In this document: positions 24,761 through 34,689 of the stretch, piece after piece
Numbering within the stretch: position 1 is the first letter of the stretch
Layout of the letters: each line of letters opens with the position of its first letter
Source of the DNA: Brachionus plicatilis
Taxonomy: Eukaryota; Rotifera; Eurotatoria; Ploima; Brachionidae
DNA length: 37,834 nt
Reading direction: 5' to 3'
Assembly: GCA_010279815.1 (NCBI GenBank)
Contig: QEOQ01000191.1
Span: 764,444 to 802,277 of the forward strand
Position numbers and translations under genes: made by a program
Notes under the pieces: model-generated
Seen by the model: the letters and a program-made list of their open reading frames with translations, nothing else
Databases searched by the model: none
Told to the model about the DNA's origin: nothing

Positions 24761-25247
24761 ATTTAATTCTAATTATTTTCAAATAAGAAGCAAAGATTAG
24801 CAATCACAAGACATTTAAGGACTAATTTTCATCTATTTTTTTTATTAAGTTATCAAAGAAGTTATTTAAAGATAATTCACATTTATGGTAGATAACCTTT
24901 TACATTTTTATTTTAAATAAATAGACGCATTAAAATTTTAGATTTCAATCCGGTTTTAAAGACAAACGTTTGCATGGGACTTTTTTTTACTGTATCATTT
25001 TAATATTGTGTGCTACCTTTTAAAAATGACATTTTGCTTTTCAAATAACCAAGGTGTTGTTGAAAATAATTCCAAATTTCATGTCTTGTTTGACAAGAAA
25101 TTTTTTCTCATGGTTTAATATCAGCTATCAGCTACAGACAATAAATAAAATAATAACTAAGTTAGTTCTAACTTTTTAAAAATAATTTTATTTCAAAATT
25201 ATTAAATTGAATAATTAAAGAGAGGAGTTTAATATTTAAATTAAAAA

Positions 25248-27157
25248 ATGTCCCAGGAAGAAGTACATGCCTCTGATGTAATGGAAGAAATAATTGAAAT
25301 TAATAAGCGAGAAACGCTTAAGCACCCAAAAAAACGTCCTTCTGAGCCAAAGTCAGTAATAGGCACAATCAAACGACATTTCAAAGAGAACCTTCTTTTG
25401 ATAATGACTGTAATTGCTGTTTGTATTGGAGTTGGTCTTGGTCTTTACTTAAGAGCAAATACCAATTTTACACCTCCGACCAAAAAATACTTTGGTGTGC
25501 CTGGTGAACTGTTTTTAAGAGCCTTAAAATTTTTGATTCTACCTTTGGTCAGTACGAGTTTAATCACTGGCATTGCTGGCTTGGGACTTCAAAAAACTGG
25601 AAAAGTCGCTGCTCGCGCTTTTATTTTCTACTTTAGTTCAACTTTTGTGGCTGTTGTAATCGGCTTAATTCTGGTTACCACAATACGACCTGGATACTTG
25701 AGCAGGGGAGCAGTTACTATTAACAAAGACTCGTTTTCAAAACAAAAAGTGAACACAGCCGATACTTTTATTGATCTTTTAAGGTGAATTTTTTTGTTTT
25801 TCTCAGATTCTTATTTTTTTATAAAAAAATTTTATTAGAAATTTAATTCCAGAAAATATGATTCAGATGACATTTCAATTGTATCAAACTCGTCTTGAGC
25901 CTCACTACAAAAATGTAACTGTAAGCGAAAATACGAATAGCAGTTATTCTAATAAATCTTCTTTTAACTTGTCAAGTATTTAAAAATTTGATTTAAAAAA
26001 AATTAATAAAAAAATTTAAAAGATGAAAATAACAGAAATAAAACAGTACAAATAATTGATTATTATAATCAAATACCAGATTCTAGAAATGGTCTGGACG
26101 TTTTAGGCTTAGTGCTTTTTTGCATAACATTTGGTGCTATGTTAGCCCAGATAGGCGAGAGAGGAATGGTCATGGTGCATTTTTTGGAAATATTAAATGA
26201 AGTTTCGATCAAAATAATAAGAATAGTTATGTGGTAAAAAATAAAAAAATAACCAGAATAAAATTATTTAAAAAAAATTAAAGGATTTCTCCTTTGGGTA
26301 TTATGTCTTTGGTCTGTGTGGCCGTTCTTGAAATGGAGGATCCAGTTGCTGTTTTCAAAAGTATATCTTATTATATGATGACCGTCTTTATTGGTCTGGG
26401 TATTCAGGGTAAAATAAATTTTAAATTAAAGAGGAAAATTTTCATTTAAAAAACTATCAAAGGATTAATATTTTTGCCTTCGGTTTACATAATTTTAACA
26501 CGAAAAAATGTTCTAAAATTTGGTAAAAATATGAGTGAAGCTCTTTTGGTGGCCTTGGCGACTGCATCAAGTGCTGCAACTTTGCCCATTACATTTAAGT
26601 GTATTGAAGAAAAGAACAAGGTATCAAAAATGATTTCACGTTTTGTCCTTCCAGTTGGCGCTACAATTAATCTAGATGGTACGGCTTTATACGAAGCTGT
26701 AGCTTCCATTTTCATAGCTCAATTGAATGGTATTAATTTGTCATTTGTTGATCTTGTGGTCACTAGCATTACTGCAACTTTGGCGTCTATTGGTGCAGCG
26801 GGAATACCCTCGGCAGGATTAGTTACTATGATCATAGTTTTATCTGCTTTGAATATACCTGCGGATCAGATTTCTCTCATTTATGCAGTCGACTGGTTTC
26901 TGTAAATAAGATGAAATTTTTATTTTTGAATAGAATCTAATGAAAATTTGTTTAGAGATAGATTCAGAACAATGATTAATGTTTGGGGAGATTCAATTGC
27001 TACTGGAGTTGTAGCGCATTTAAGTGCTAAAGAAGTCGCTCAGTATGAAGAAGAACAAAAAGTAAAACGATTGAATGCTACGAGTGGTGGCAACAGAGAA
27101 TCAAAGCAATTTTCGGGAGAAAATTTACGAAATGAAAACGAAACCCTAAATATTTAG
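25248..27157 (+). CDS. Excitatory amino-acid transporter (EAAT/SLC1 family)
   Basis: Plasma-membrane Na+/H+/K+-coupled carrier predicted to take up glutamate and aspartate. Six exons: 25248-25783, 25839-25975, 26023-26233, 26284-26408, 26463-26901, 26956-27157. Introns are 47-55 nt, all GT-AG and in frame, giving 549 residues, normal for EAATs. The cytosolic N-terminus is followed by TM1 ([20 protein letters not shown]). The extracellular loop has N-glycosylation sequons (NVT, NSS, NKS, NLS, NKT). The core contains HP1 ([13 protein letters not shown]), TM7 ([11 protein letters not shown]), HP2 ([12 protein letters not shown]) and TM8 ([12 protein letters not shown]). The second Arg of DRFR is the residue that binds the side-chain carboxylate in acidic transporters and is Cys in neutral ASCT carriers, so acidic substrates are inferred. 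Oddity: NLDGT replaces the usual NMDGT. The ATG at 25248 is the first in frame. Confidence 0.95.
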
Positions 27158-27168
27158 ATAAGATAATT

Positions 27169-27187
27169 AATAAAATTGTTAAATAAA
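27169..27187 (+). terminator. Likely poly(A) signals of the SLC1 gene
   Basis: Two AATAAA hexamers (27169-27174 and 27182-27187) lie 12-30 nt after the stop codon at 27157. Confidence 0.55.
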
Positions 27188-27385
27188 ACAAAATTGTACT
27201 CTTATTGTTTTTATCTATTGAAAAATTTATAATTAGTAAGGGTTTTGTATTTAAATCTAATTTATTTGTTTTGTATTTTAATTCTAATACCCGGATCCGA
27301 GCATCGGGATCAAGGAATCAAAAATGAAAAATAATGTATCAATAATTTATATAAAAATTAGAAAAAAAATTGTTTCTAATTCCAG

Positions 27386-27499
27386 TCAAAGGTCTGTGTT
27401 TCTTTTCAAAATACATTTGTCTTTTTCATGTTTTCTAACTTTTTCAGTATCTTTCGGACAATCATCCTCGCTCAAAGACTCAAGACCAAAATTACTGAT
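27386..27499 (-). pseudogene. Stray fragment resembling nicastrin exon 3
   Basis: On the minus strand this reads SNFGLESLSEDDCPKDTEKV, then RKHEKDK, before a stop at 27386-27388. The intact nicastrin gene has NLDLESLSEDDCSKDSEKVR, then KYERDN, at about 28228-28320. The DNA match covers about 90 bp (27410-27499), same orientation, roughly 80 percent by eye. No other nicastrin segment is visible around it. It lies about 400 bp beyond the nicastrin stop codon. It is most simply a remnant of a partial tandem duplication. The match at protein level, with mostly conservative changes, leaves open that it was once part of a second coding copy. Confidence 0.7.
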
Positions 27500-27812
27500 A
27501 AAATTTATTTTCATATTAAATGTGTATCAACTTAACAGAAAAATATCCTAAAAAAAAAAACAAAATTTGATTATATTTTATTAATTTTAATTTTTTTTTA
27601 AGAAATAATTTTTAACTTATTTGCGAGAATAATGAGTAACAAAATTTGTAGTAAAAAAAGAAAGTTATTCCTCAAATTAATTTTTTTCAATTAAAATTTT
27701 CACTTTAGAAGATTGTTTGAAAATTTTAAAATAAAAATTTAAAAAAAAAATTTTTGGATAATTTTCAGGAGACAAATTTGTCTAGAGTGCAAAAAAATGA
27801 TAGAAAAAATAC

Positions 27813-27818
27813 TTTATT
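27813..27818 (-). terminator. Likely poly(A) signal of nicastrin
   Basis: AATAAA on the minus strand about 80 nt beyond the nicastrin stop codon. Confidence 0.45.
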
Positions 27819-27899
27819 TAAAGAAAAATCAAAGAAATTCATTTCTTGATAATGATTACAAAAAAAATTTTCAATCAAAAAAATACAAAAAAGTCAAAT

Positions 27900-30800
27900 T
27901 TAATCAAAAATTTCATTTTGCTCGGCGTCTTTTGGGTAGAATATGCGATGAGCAAATTTGTCGGCCAGAAATGTTAAAACAAATGCCAAAACAAGTGTCA
28001 CAATGCCAAGACTTAAAGTTAATCCAGCTATGCTTGGCCTAGTAAACATAAAAATTTTCATTTGAACATCGACACCATTCCATGAAGACTCAGTCCAGGC
28101 CGGAAACTTGTCAGTTTCGACCAAAACACCTTTTTCAAATTGATCAAAAGCAGGTGAAACACTTGATGTCAAAAAAATAGATGATGCCACACAAGTTGAA
28201 TTTTTTACATAATAAAAATTTCTTATCGAAATATGATTGTCTCTTTCATATTTTCTAACTTTTTCAGAATCTTTCGAACAATCATCCTCGCTCAAGGACT
28301 CTAGATCTAAATTACGACTGAAGTATCTTAAAAGCATGCTGCTCAACCATTTGCCACTTATCGGATTATCATCCACTCCAGTGTAAAAACTCAATTTTCC
28401 TTTAGGTAAATTAGCTTCCAAAAGTGTCAGGTAACTTTTCCACTGTGACGTGGTCATCATATCTTGAAAATATTTACAAGTCGTATTTTTATAAAAACAA
28501 TAGACTAGTCTGTTCAATGTGCTCAGGCTAACTTGCTCACTGAGCTCAGTTTGAGTTGGATTATGCAAAGAAAAAATGGTCTGAGCAATGCTTGTGGTCA
28601 GACCTTGAAGCTTTTCAGCAAATTTAGTGGTGAAATTCACTGCCTCATCTTCGCTCAAATCATCCGGAAATGTAACATTCATGTTTTCTGGGGTGTCAAA
28701 GACGCCATGGTAAAATTTCGAGTTGAACTCTTTATTAAAATCAGCCAGCGATATGCCTCCAATTAAAATGTTATTGCGCAAAAATGAATGTATTGATGAA
28801 GTCGGAAGTTGCTGATTTATATTCCCAATAGGCTTAATATTGCTTGAATATTCTAAAATTTTTTAATTAATTTTTTTATTGTTTTATTTTGCTGCCAAGA
28901 TAAGTGAATTTTTGGTGGTTGCCAACATCATATTTAAAATGAGAGTGGAATGTTTCAAAAAATTGATCGTGAGAGGGTCACCGATATTCTAGCCAAACAA
29001 AAAAAGAAAATTTATAAGAATTCTTTTCTTATTTTATTTATATTTCCAATATTAAATCAAAAAGTTTTAGTTAGATTTTTTGGGTCTAGTGGAAAATGTG
29101 AACAATTGTTCTCAAAAAAAATGTGACCATGAGTATCAAGTCCAAAATGTGAACATTTTGTTCACATAATCTCTGGTCACATATTTGGTGACCATAAGCT
29201 GGTCACATAAAAAAAAATGTTCACCAAATTTTAGTGAGAATTTAATTACAATAGATAAGGAATTAAGTGTGTTAAATCTAAACGCAGGAGAAAAAGCAAT
29301 ACATTATCGTGAAAAAGCAATGACTGAAATTACTACTTCTCAAGAAAATTTGAATGTAGTAAAAACAGCACTCAGCAAGCATGCAAACCCTGTATTGTGT
29401 GATTTATGTGGAGAATTAATGAAAAACATCAAGGGCTAAGGTTGCATATGGCAAAAAAACATAAAAACTAATCAAAAAAGGAATGGGAATTTATCTTTTT
29501 TTTTTATTTGCATCTAAAATTAAACTTTTATTCTAAAATTAATGTTCACAAAAAATAAAAACTGGACTTGAAAAATTTTTTTATTTTTTTATTTATCTAT
29601 TTTGGTCACCAAATATGTGACCAGAGATTATGTGAACAAAATGTTCACATTTTGGACTTGATACTCATGGTCACATTTATTTGTGAATAATTGTTCATAT
29701 TTTCCACTAGATAAACAGAAGATTAAAATTGAAAAGAATTTTTTTTAATATTTTATTTTTAATTTTTTTTTAAATAGAGTTCTTAAGAAGTGCAATGCAA
29801 TTACCATTTTTTACGTAATTTTACGTTTTATTTTGAAAAATCACACAGAATGCTTACATTGAAGAAAAGTGCGTATTTGCTTATCACCAGAGTTGTTTAA
29901 AAGTCACAAGTCCGGACTTTTTCTTTTTTTTTTTTTCATTCAAAAGTCCAAGTCCAGGCTTTAAATGAATTCTTAGTGTATTCTCGAATACATGTATGTA
30001 TTTTTTCAAAATATATGTATTCTTGGAGTATTCCGGAATACATAATTTTAAAATTAAGTATTTTTTAATCTTAAAGAATACTTAGGATTCATCAAGAATA
30101 CATATATGTATTCCAGAATACATGGCCAAAACATACGTTTGTGGGATTCATGTATACCAAATTTTGACTACTGAAGAAGAAATTAATGCTAAAATTGCAA
30201 CAAAATTCTGATATATGGCAAATCTATTGCATTAGACAACCCAAGAGTATATAAATTTTTTGATATGAAGCCTGATCTAGCAAATTTAAAAAAAAATTTT
30301 TGGACCTGGACTTTTTTTTTCATGACTTGGACTTTTTGTTGGGACTTTTAGAACAACTCTGCTTATCACCACCAGAAAAAGCCAAATAAAAAGCTCAAAT
30401 AGGAACTTTTCTTCAATGTAAGCATTCTATGTGATTTTACAAAATATTATCTAAAATTACCTAATTTTATGACAGATTTGGTAAAATTACACTTTTTTAC
30501 GCACTAGATTTGATGTATGATTATGTAATCTTACCAAATAATACGTAAAATTACGTCAAAATGGTATTTACATTCTTTTCTTAAGCACTGTATTAAATCA
30601 AAAAGTTGTACTTAGATATTATGTAATGGGTATTCAAAATTTTGAAAAGTAAAAAAAATATGTTCTTTTTGACCGAATTTAACCAAATTTTGTACAAATA
30701 TTTAATGAACTTTTGAAATTAATACATATATGCAAAAATTAAAAACACATTTGTTTTAAAGCTAAGTCATCTATTAATTGAAAGTTAAAATAAGTTAAAA

Positions 30801-33800
30801 GTTTTAAATGAATTAGACTTTCCTTTCGGCAGATATGAGGAAAAATAAATACATACTTAATTTTTTTAAGTAATTTAATAAAGGAAATTTTTTATTTTGA
30901 TCAAATTCGGTCAATAGAAAGTTATTTTTTGATACTTTTCAAAATTTTGAACATCCCTTAAAAAAAACATGCCCATGTTAATGTTAATGAAAAATTAGCA
31001 TATTTTTGCTAGGAATAGATGCTCAAAGATGTAGTATACTTTGTTACATTCCAAACAAATGTTTATTATGTTTTAAATTATTTTGACAATTTTAATTTTT
31101 GTTTTTTTTAGTTCTGAAAAAATTTATTTTCTCATTTTTCCTTTATCAAGACAAATAATTTAGACCATTAATCTAATGTTCTTCTTGCTCATAATTCTTT
31201 TGAAAATTGACATGAACAAACATTTAATTGCATTAAAAAATTTGATCTTTGCCTTAAAGTTTTTCTTTTTATATTTAATTTCGCGCAATTAATAAAATAA
31301 TGAAAAATGCAATTACTCTTTTTAAATGACGTAAATTTTAGTTGGAAAAAATAAAAATTTTAAAATATTAACAAATTTGCTTTAAAGAAATCAATCAAGA
31401 GAATAAATTTTATTCTTTTTTAGAAAATAATTTTTTTTAATTAGTTTCAAACTCATTTTACCTATGATTTTGACTGGTTTCTGATTCTACAAAAAATTTA
31501 ATTTGAGGGCAAACCGCCGACTAAGTACAAAAATGTATATGTAATAGTAGAATTTTAAAATACGGAATTTTGTAAATTTCCTGGTTGATCAGTAAATTTC
31601 TAAAATAATGAAACAAAATTATGTTTCAAATTTTTTTCCAGTAATTTTCTAAATTTACGTATAGAGAAGTAAATTTGTATAACTTTATTTACATTTAAGT
31701 ACTCTTCCTCTTCCTTTCCTTTCCTAAGAGTTGAAGAAAGAAGGAGTCGAGGAATAGTTTTGAATATTGAAGATTTGTATCGTATTTACTTACTATTTTA
31801 GAAATTTACTAAAGCCCATTTTTTCCAGTAAATTACTAAAACAAATAAAAAAAAAGTAAAACAATATTTTTTTAAATTTTATTCTAGAAATTTCTCAGAA
31901 ATTAGATATTTTCTTCATTTCTCAGTAATTTTACAAATTTACGTGTTGTAGAAATTTTCTTTAACATATATATCATATAAATCATTTAAAAAAATATCAA
32001 TTTTTTGGCAATTTGAAGTTAATGATCAATTTTTGATGCTCAAAATGATCAAATTAAACTTAAATTATTAAATAAATTGTTCTGCAAGATACATTTTTGG
32101 ATTTAACATACTATGTTAAATAAAAAAATGCACACCATCAAAATGATGGTATCTTAACTGGATAATTTTTTGCAGACTTTTGCAGATTTTACCATTAGAT
32201 TTAACAAAGTATGTTAAAACCAAAAATTTACCTCTGCACTGATTCTGTTAAAAAATCAAAATTTATCTTAAAGTTTTAATTTGGTTTGATTATTTTGAGT
32301 CTCAAAAATTGATTTTAAACTTCAACTTGCCAATTTTTTGCCAAAATATTGATCAATTGGTAAAATACATTTTAAAAATTATAAACCATTTTGCAGATGA
32401 GACTATCGGCTTTCAGACTTTTTCATTTTAATTAAGTTATTTCTATTAGAAAATGAGATATTAAGCTCAAAGATAACCAAGTTGTGATTTCTTTAATCTC
32501 TGAGAGGGTAAAAAACAGATTTCGTAGGTATTCAAGAATCCTGATTAATATTTTAAGATTTTTTAAATTCAGATATTAATTTTACTAAGCACGAAAAAAA
32601 GCTATTACTATCTGAAATTGTTTGAATTTTTTTTTAAATATTTTGACATTAATTTGCCTTTTTAAACGTGAATTTACTTAAAATCCCTAAAAATTTGCTT
32701 ATCGTAATGGAAATCAAATTTAAATTACTGGTTAATTTATCAGTTAATTGTTTGATGGTGTTGGCCACACTCGGCTCTTTAGCATAACTAATCGGATCTC
32801 TGTGAATATACAAATTTTCATTTTGCTCAAAACCAATTGCTCCAAGCTGACCGATCTCAATAATTGAAGTGATATTATTTTTTTCTAAATTAAATTTTAA
32901 ATATAAAACTAAATTCTAAATAAACATGAAATACTTAATACAAACGACTCTTCTTGATCTTGACCAAAGCTGAGCTTAATTTCTGGAAACTTTTCCCGAA
33001 CCAAATCACTGGCAAATCTAGACGAGCCGCCATAATCGAAGGCCTCATTGTCAAACAGCACAACCAAAATGCTGCTATAGTTCATTTGACTGCGTTGCTT
33101 GGCAAGCAATTCAGTGATACCAAACAGACCAATTAAGGAGCTAATAGGCTCATTGGCAGCAGGTGTAAAGTATTCATACAAAGAAAATGCGTCCAATCGA
33201 GCTGACAGAATGGTAATGGGCAGATCATTGGACGGTCTCTGACTCAAAAAAGTGAAATAATTCGAGCCACCCAAGGGGTCACAGAAAGAGGAGCTTTCCA
33301 ATGTGTGCATTATGTTTGACCTACGGGTGCAGACAGTGCTGCTTACTGCACCAGTCATTCGTAGCCCCAACTGCATGCCACACAGTGATTCACTTGACTT
33401 AATGCTAAATGAATTGGAAGTGTATTTATCAAATATGTGCTGGTTGAATTTGTCATAGCATTCATCAATCACTTTTTCGATTTCACTCAAGTCATAAATT
33501 GTATAAAATGGAATATTGAAGTTTTGGAACATGAAATTTGTGCCAGATGGATTCCATTCGCTGGGCCCATAAGTCTTGTTTGTCGAGTAAAGACTAAATT
33601 TTGAATTGGGACTTGTTGAGTCATCTGAAAGGTTTAAATCTGATTCGGTAAAGTTGGATGTGTAGTCCAGGTTGTAAACTAGAACTATTCCTTGAATGCG
33701 AGAATTTCCCGAGTCATGCTGGTGCAATTGGACTATTTTGGTAAAATAGCTTGGCAGTGTTACTACAACTAGATCTGGGATGTCTAGTTTGTTTAATTTT

Positions 33801-34012
33801 TCCAAGCGATCAAACTCGGCTTTGCCGCGAACTGTATAAACAATACCCTCATAGGAAGAGTAATCAAGTTTTCCGCAGCCGATTTGATGACTCGAGTTAA
33901 AACGTCGGATGCAAGGAATTGTGTTTAATAAATTCACGTAAGTTCTTTCTTTATTCAAGTCCGATATGATTGTTCCGACCAGGAATGAAAGGAAGAAAAA
34001 AAATGTGTTCAT
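27900..34012 (-). CDS. NCSTN: Nicastrin, gamma-secretase subunit
   Basis: Type I membrane glycoprotein of the gamma-secretase complex (with presenilin, APH-1 and PEN-2), which gates substrates such as Notch. Three exons on the minus strand: 32935-34012, 32729-32884, 27900-28852, in frame, giving 728 residues (human 709). Visible features are a signal peptide (about residues 1-17), the PCIRRFNSSHQIGC region, CDPLGG, a bilobed aminopeptidase-like domain with ARLDAFS, and NEAFDYGGSSR, which corresponds to the family's E-x-FDYIGS motif. After that come IEIGQLG and LPTSSIHSFLR, many N-glycosylation sequons, and one C-terminal membrane helix (LTLSLGIVTLVLAFVLTFLA) with a short tail. Intron 1 is 50 nt; intron 2 is 3876 nt and full of transposons. 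The donor of intron 2 at 32728 was chosen over another in-phase GT about 30 nt later because it gives family-like spacing; the alternative would add about 14 residues. Confidence 0.94.
29085..29711. mobile_element. Inverted-repeat element carrying an exon-like ORF
   Basis: The ends read TCTAGTGGAAAATGTGAACA and, inverted, ATGTTC..TTTTCCACTAGA. The arms are about 110 bp (29085-29195 and 29601-29711) with high identity, including the palindromic AACATTTTGTTCACATAATCTC segment and GGTCACATATTTGGTGACC. The centre holds a coding segment with a poly(A) signal (next entry). No target duplication is obvious: the left flank ends GGG and the right flank starts TAAAC. The superfamily is therefore unassigned. 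Non-autonomous and probably recent. Confidence 0.75.
29235..29439 (+). pseudogene. Exon-like coding segment inside an inverted-repeat element
   Basis: A splice-acceptor-like TTTTAG ends at 29234 and is followed by 67 codons starting ENLITIDKELSV and ending PVLCDLCGELMKNIKG-stop (29437-29439). AATAAA follows at 29554-29559. The middle is helix-rich (EKAIHYREKAMTEITTSQEN), possibly a coiled coil, then a CDLC pair. I do not recognise the family. It lies antisense to nicastrin. Either it is the last exon of the element's own lost ORF or a captured host exon. It has the same architecture as the segment at 4874-4962 but no sequence in common with it. Confidence 0.5.
29777..30590. mobile_element. 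Tc1/mariner-type MITE, split by a hAT MITE
   Basis: The left end GAGTTCTTAAGAA and the right end (inverted) CAGTGCTTAAGAA are flanked by TA on both sides (29775-29776, 30591-30592). The arms continue with TACGTAATTTTACGT and with GAATGCTTACATTGAAGAAAAGT and their complements. Removing the nested hAT element (29888-30361) and one 8-bp duplication leaves about 330 bp, almost entirely inverted repeat. The ACGT-rich arms resemble those of the element at 4651-5355, suggesting related families. Confidence 0.75.
29888..30361. mobile_element. hAT-type MITE with perfect 8-bp target duplication
   Basis: The ends are CAGAGTTGTT and AACAACTCTG, matching the hAT terminal consensus CAGRG, and the element is flanked on both sides by the identical 8-mer CTTATCAC (29880-29887 and 30362-30369). 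Inner arms with AAAAGTC..AAGTCC and their complements extend about 80 bp. The core (29970-30130) is filled with copies and half-copies of the palindrome GAATACATATATGTATTC. No transposase. 474 bp. It sits in the loop of the older TA-flanked MITE. Confidence 0.9.
30625..30960. mobile_element. Inverted-repeat MITE of about 335 bp
   Basis: TAATGGGTATTCAAAATTTT near 30625 is complementary to AAAATTTTGAACATCCCTTA ending at 30960. The arms continue with TTTTGACCGAATTT and its complement AAATTCGGTCAA. Arms are about 75 bp. No ORF; superfamily not determined. Confidence 0.65.
31540..31960. repeat. Inverted TTTACT/AGTAAA-rich region with a pyrimidine tract
   Basis: Several copies of GTAAATTTCTAAAAT-like sequence occur in both orientations, with ATTTTGTAAATTTCC at the left and AATTTTACAAATTTACG at the right, suggesting an old foldback element. 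The centre (31699-31727) is a C/T-only tract, CTCTTCCTCTTCC..., followed by an A/G-rich tract. Boundaries are weak. Confidence 0.4.
31993..32353. mobile_element. Inverted-repeat MITE of about 360 bp
   Basis: TTTTTTGGCAATTTGAAGTT and the following ATCAATTTTTGATGCTCAAAA are complementary to the region 32260-32350. Nearer the centre TTAACATACTATGTTAAAT pairs with a copy at about 32197-32217. Arms are about 130 bp and diverged. No ORF. Confidence 0.6.
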
Positions 34013-34482
34013 TATTGAGTCTTATGATTTTGGACTTGGGTTAATAATAATTAAGATTTCTTTTATTTAGTTTAAAGTCATCATTTTTTATGTTATTTTT
34101 GATTAGAATTTTTTCGAGATAATTTTTTTTTAAAGCGAAACAATTTTAACTATTTAGCTAAATTTTCACTAAAAAGAAATAGCATTTTATTTTGTTGAAT
34201 TTTATAGAGTCAATTCAATTAAAACATCATAATCAGTTTAAGATTTCAATTTTTTTTTCTAATAACGAGTCATTTTTTTAACAAAGGAGGAGTATCTTTA
34301 AAAACTTAAAATTAATATATTTTTTGGCATATATTTATTACCTGTGTTTATTTTATGCAAAAAAATAACTAAAATACTGAATTTAGAACAAAATATTTTA
34401 TTCATTACTTTTTTTTTAGAAAAATATAGCACTAATTATCTAAATAGTACAAAAAAAATAAAAATAAAAACAGAATATTTTT
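34013..34482. other. Stretch between nicastrin and the piggyBac-type element
   Basis: The 5' flank of nicastrin. AT-rich, no motif that can be singled out and no coding segment. Confidence 0.4.
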
Positions 34483-34689
34483 TTAACCCTAGAAACACCA
34501 AGGTGTCAAAATGACTCTTTTTTATTTTTTACTAAGTTATAATTCAAAAGTCTGAAAAGATTAAAACTTGAAATTGTAAAGTTAACATTAAATAAAGTTA
34601 AATTTTAAAAATTTTATATTAACATATTCACATGATGCTTCATTTTTTTAAATTGACTAAATACTACTAGAAGCACCAAAAAGGGTCAG

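Larger units (their letters stand above)
28853..32728 (-). other. Expanded intron 2 of nicastrin (3.9 kb)
   Basis: All other introns in this window are 45-60 nt; this one is 3876 nt. It contains inverted-repeat elements at 29085-29711, 29777-30590 (with a nested hAT MITE), 30625-30960 and 31993-32353, and a weaker inverted region at 31540-31960. The nicastrin protein is continuous across it, so no exon appears to be missing. Confidence 0.85.

Noticed and set aside
26485..26715. Minus-strand frame opposite SLC1 exon 5
   Set aside because: Antisense shadow of the transporter core.
28533..28766. Plus-strand frame opposite nicastrin exon 3
   Set aside because: Antisense shadow of nicastrin.
29085..29711. 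CACTA (CMC/EnSpm) assignment for the element with CACTAG ends
   Set aside because: CACTA elements start with CACTA at the 5' end and end in TAGTG; here the orientation is the opposite, and no 2-3 bp duplication is evident.
32954..33136. Plus-strand frame within nicastrin exon 1
   Set aside because: Antisense shadow of the exon coding the DYGGS region.
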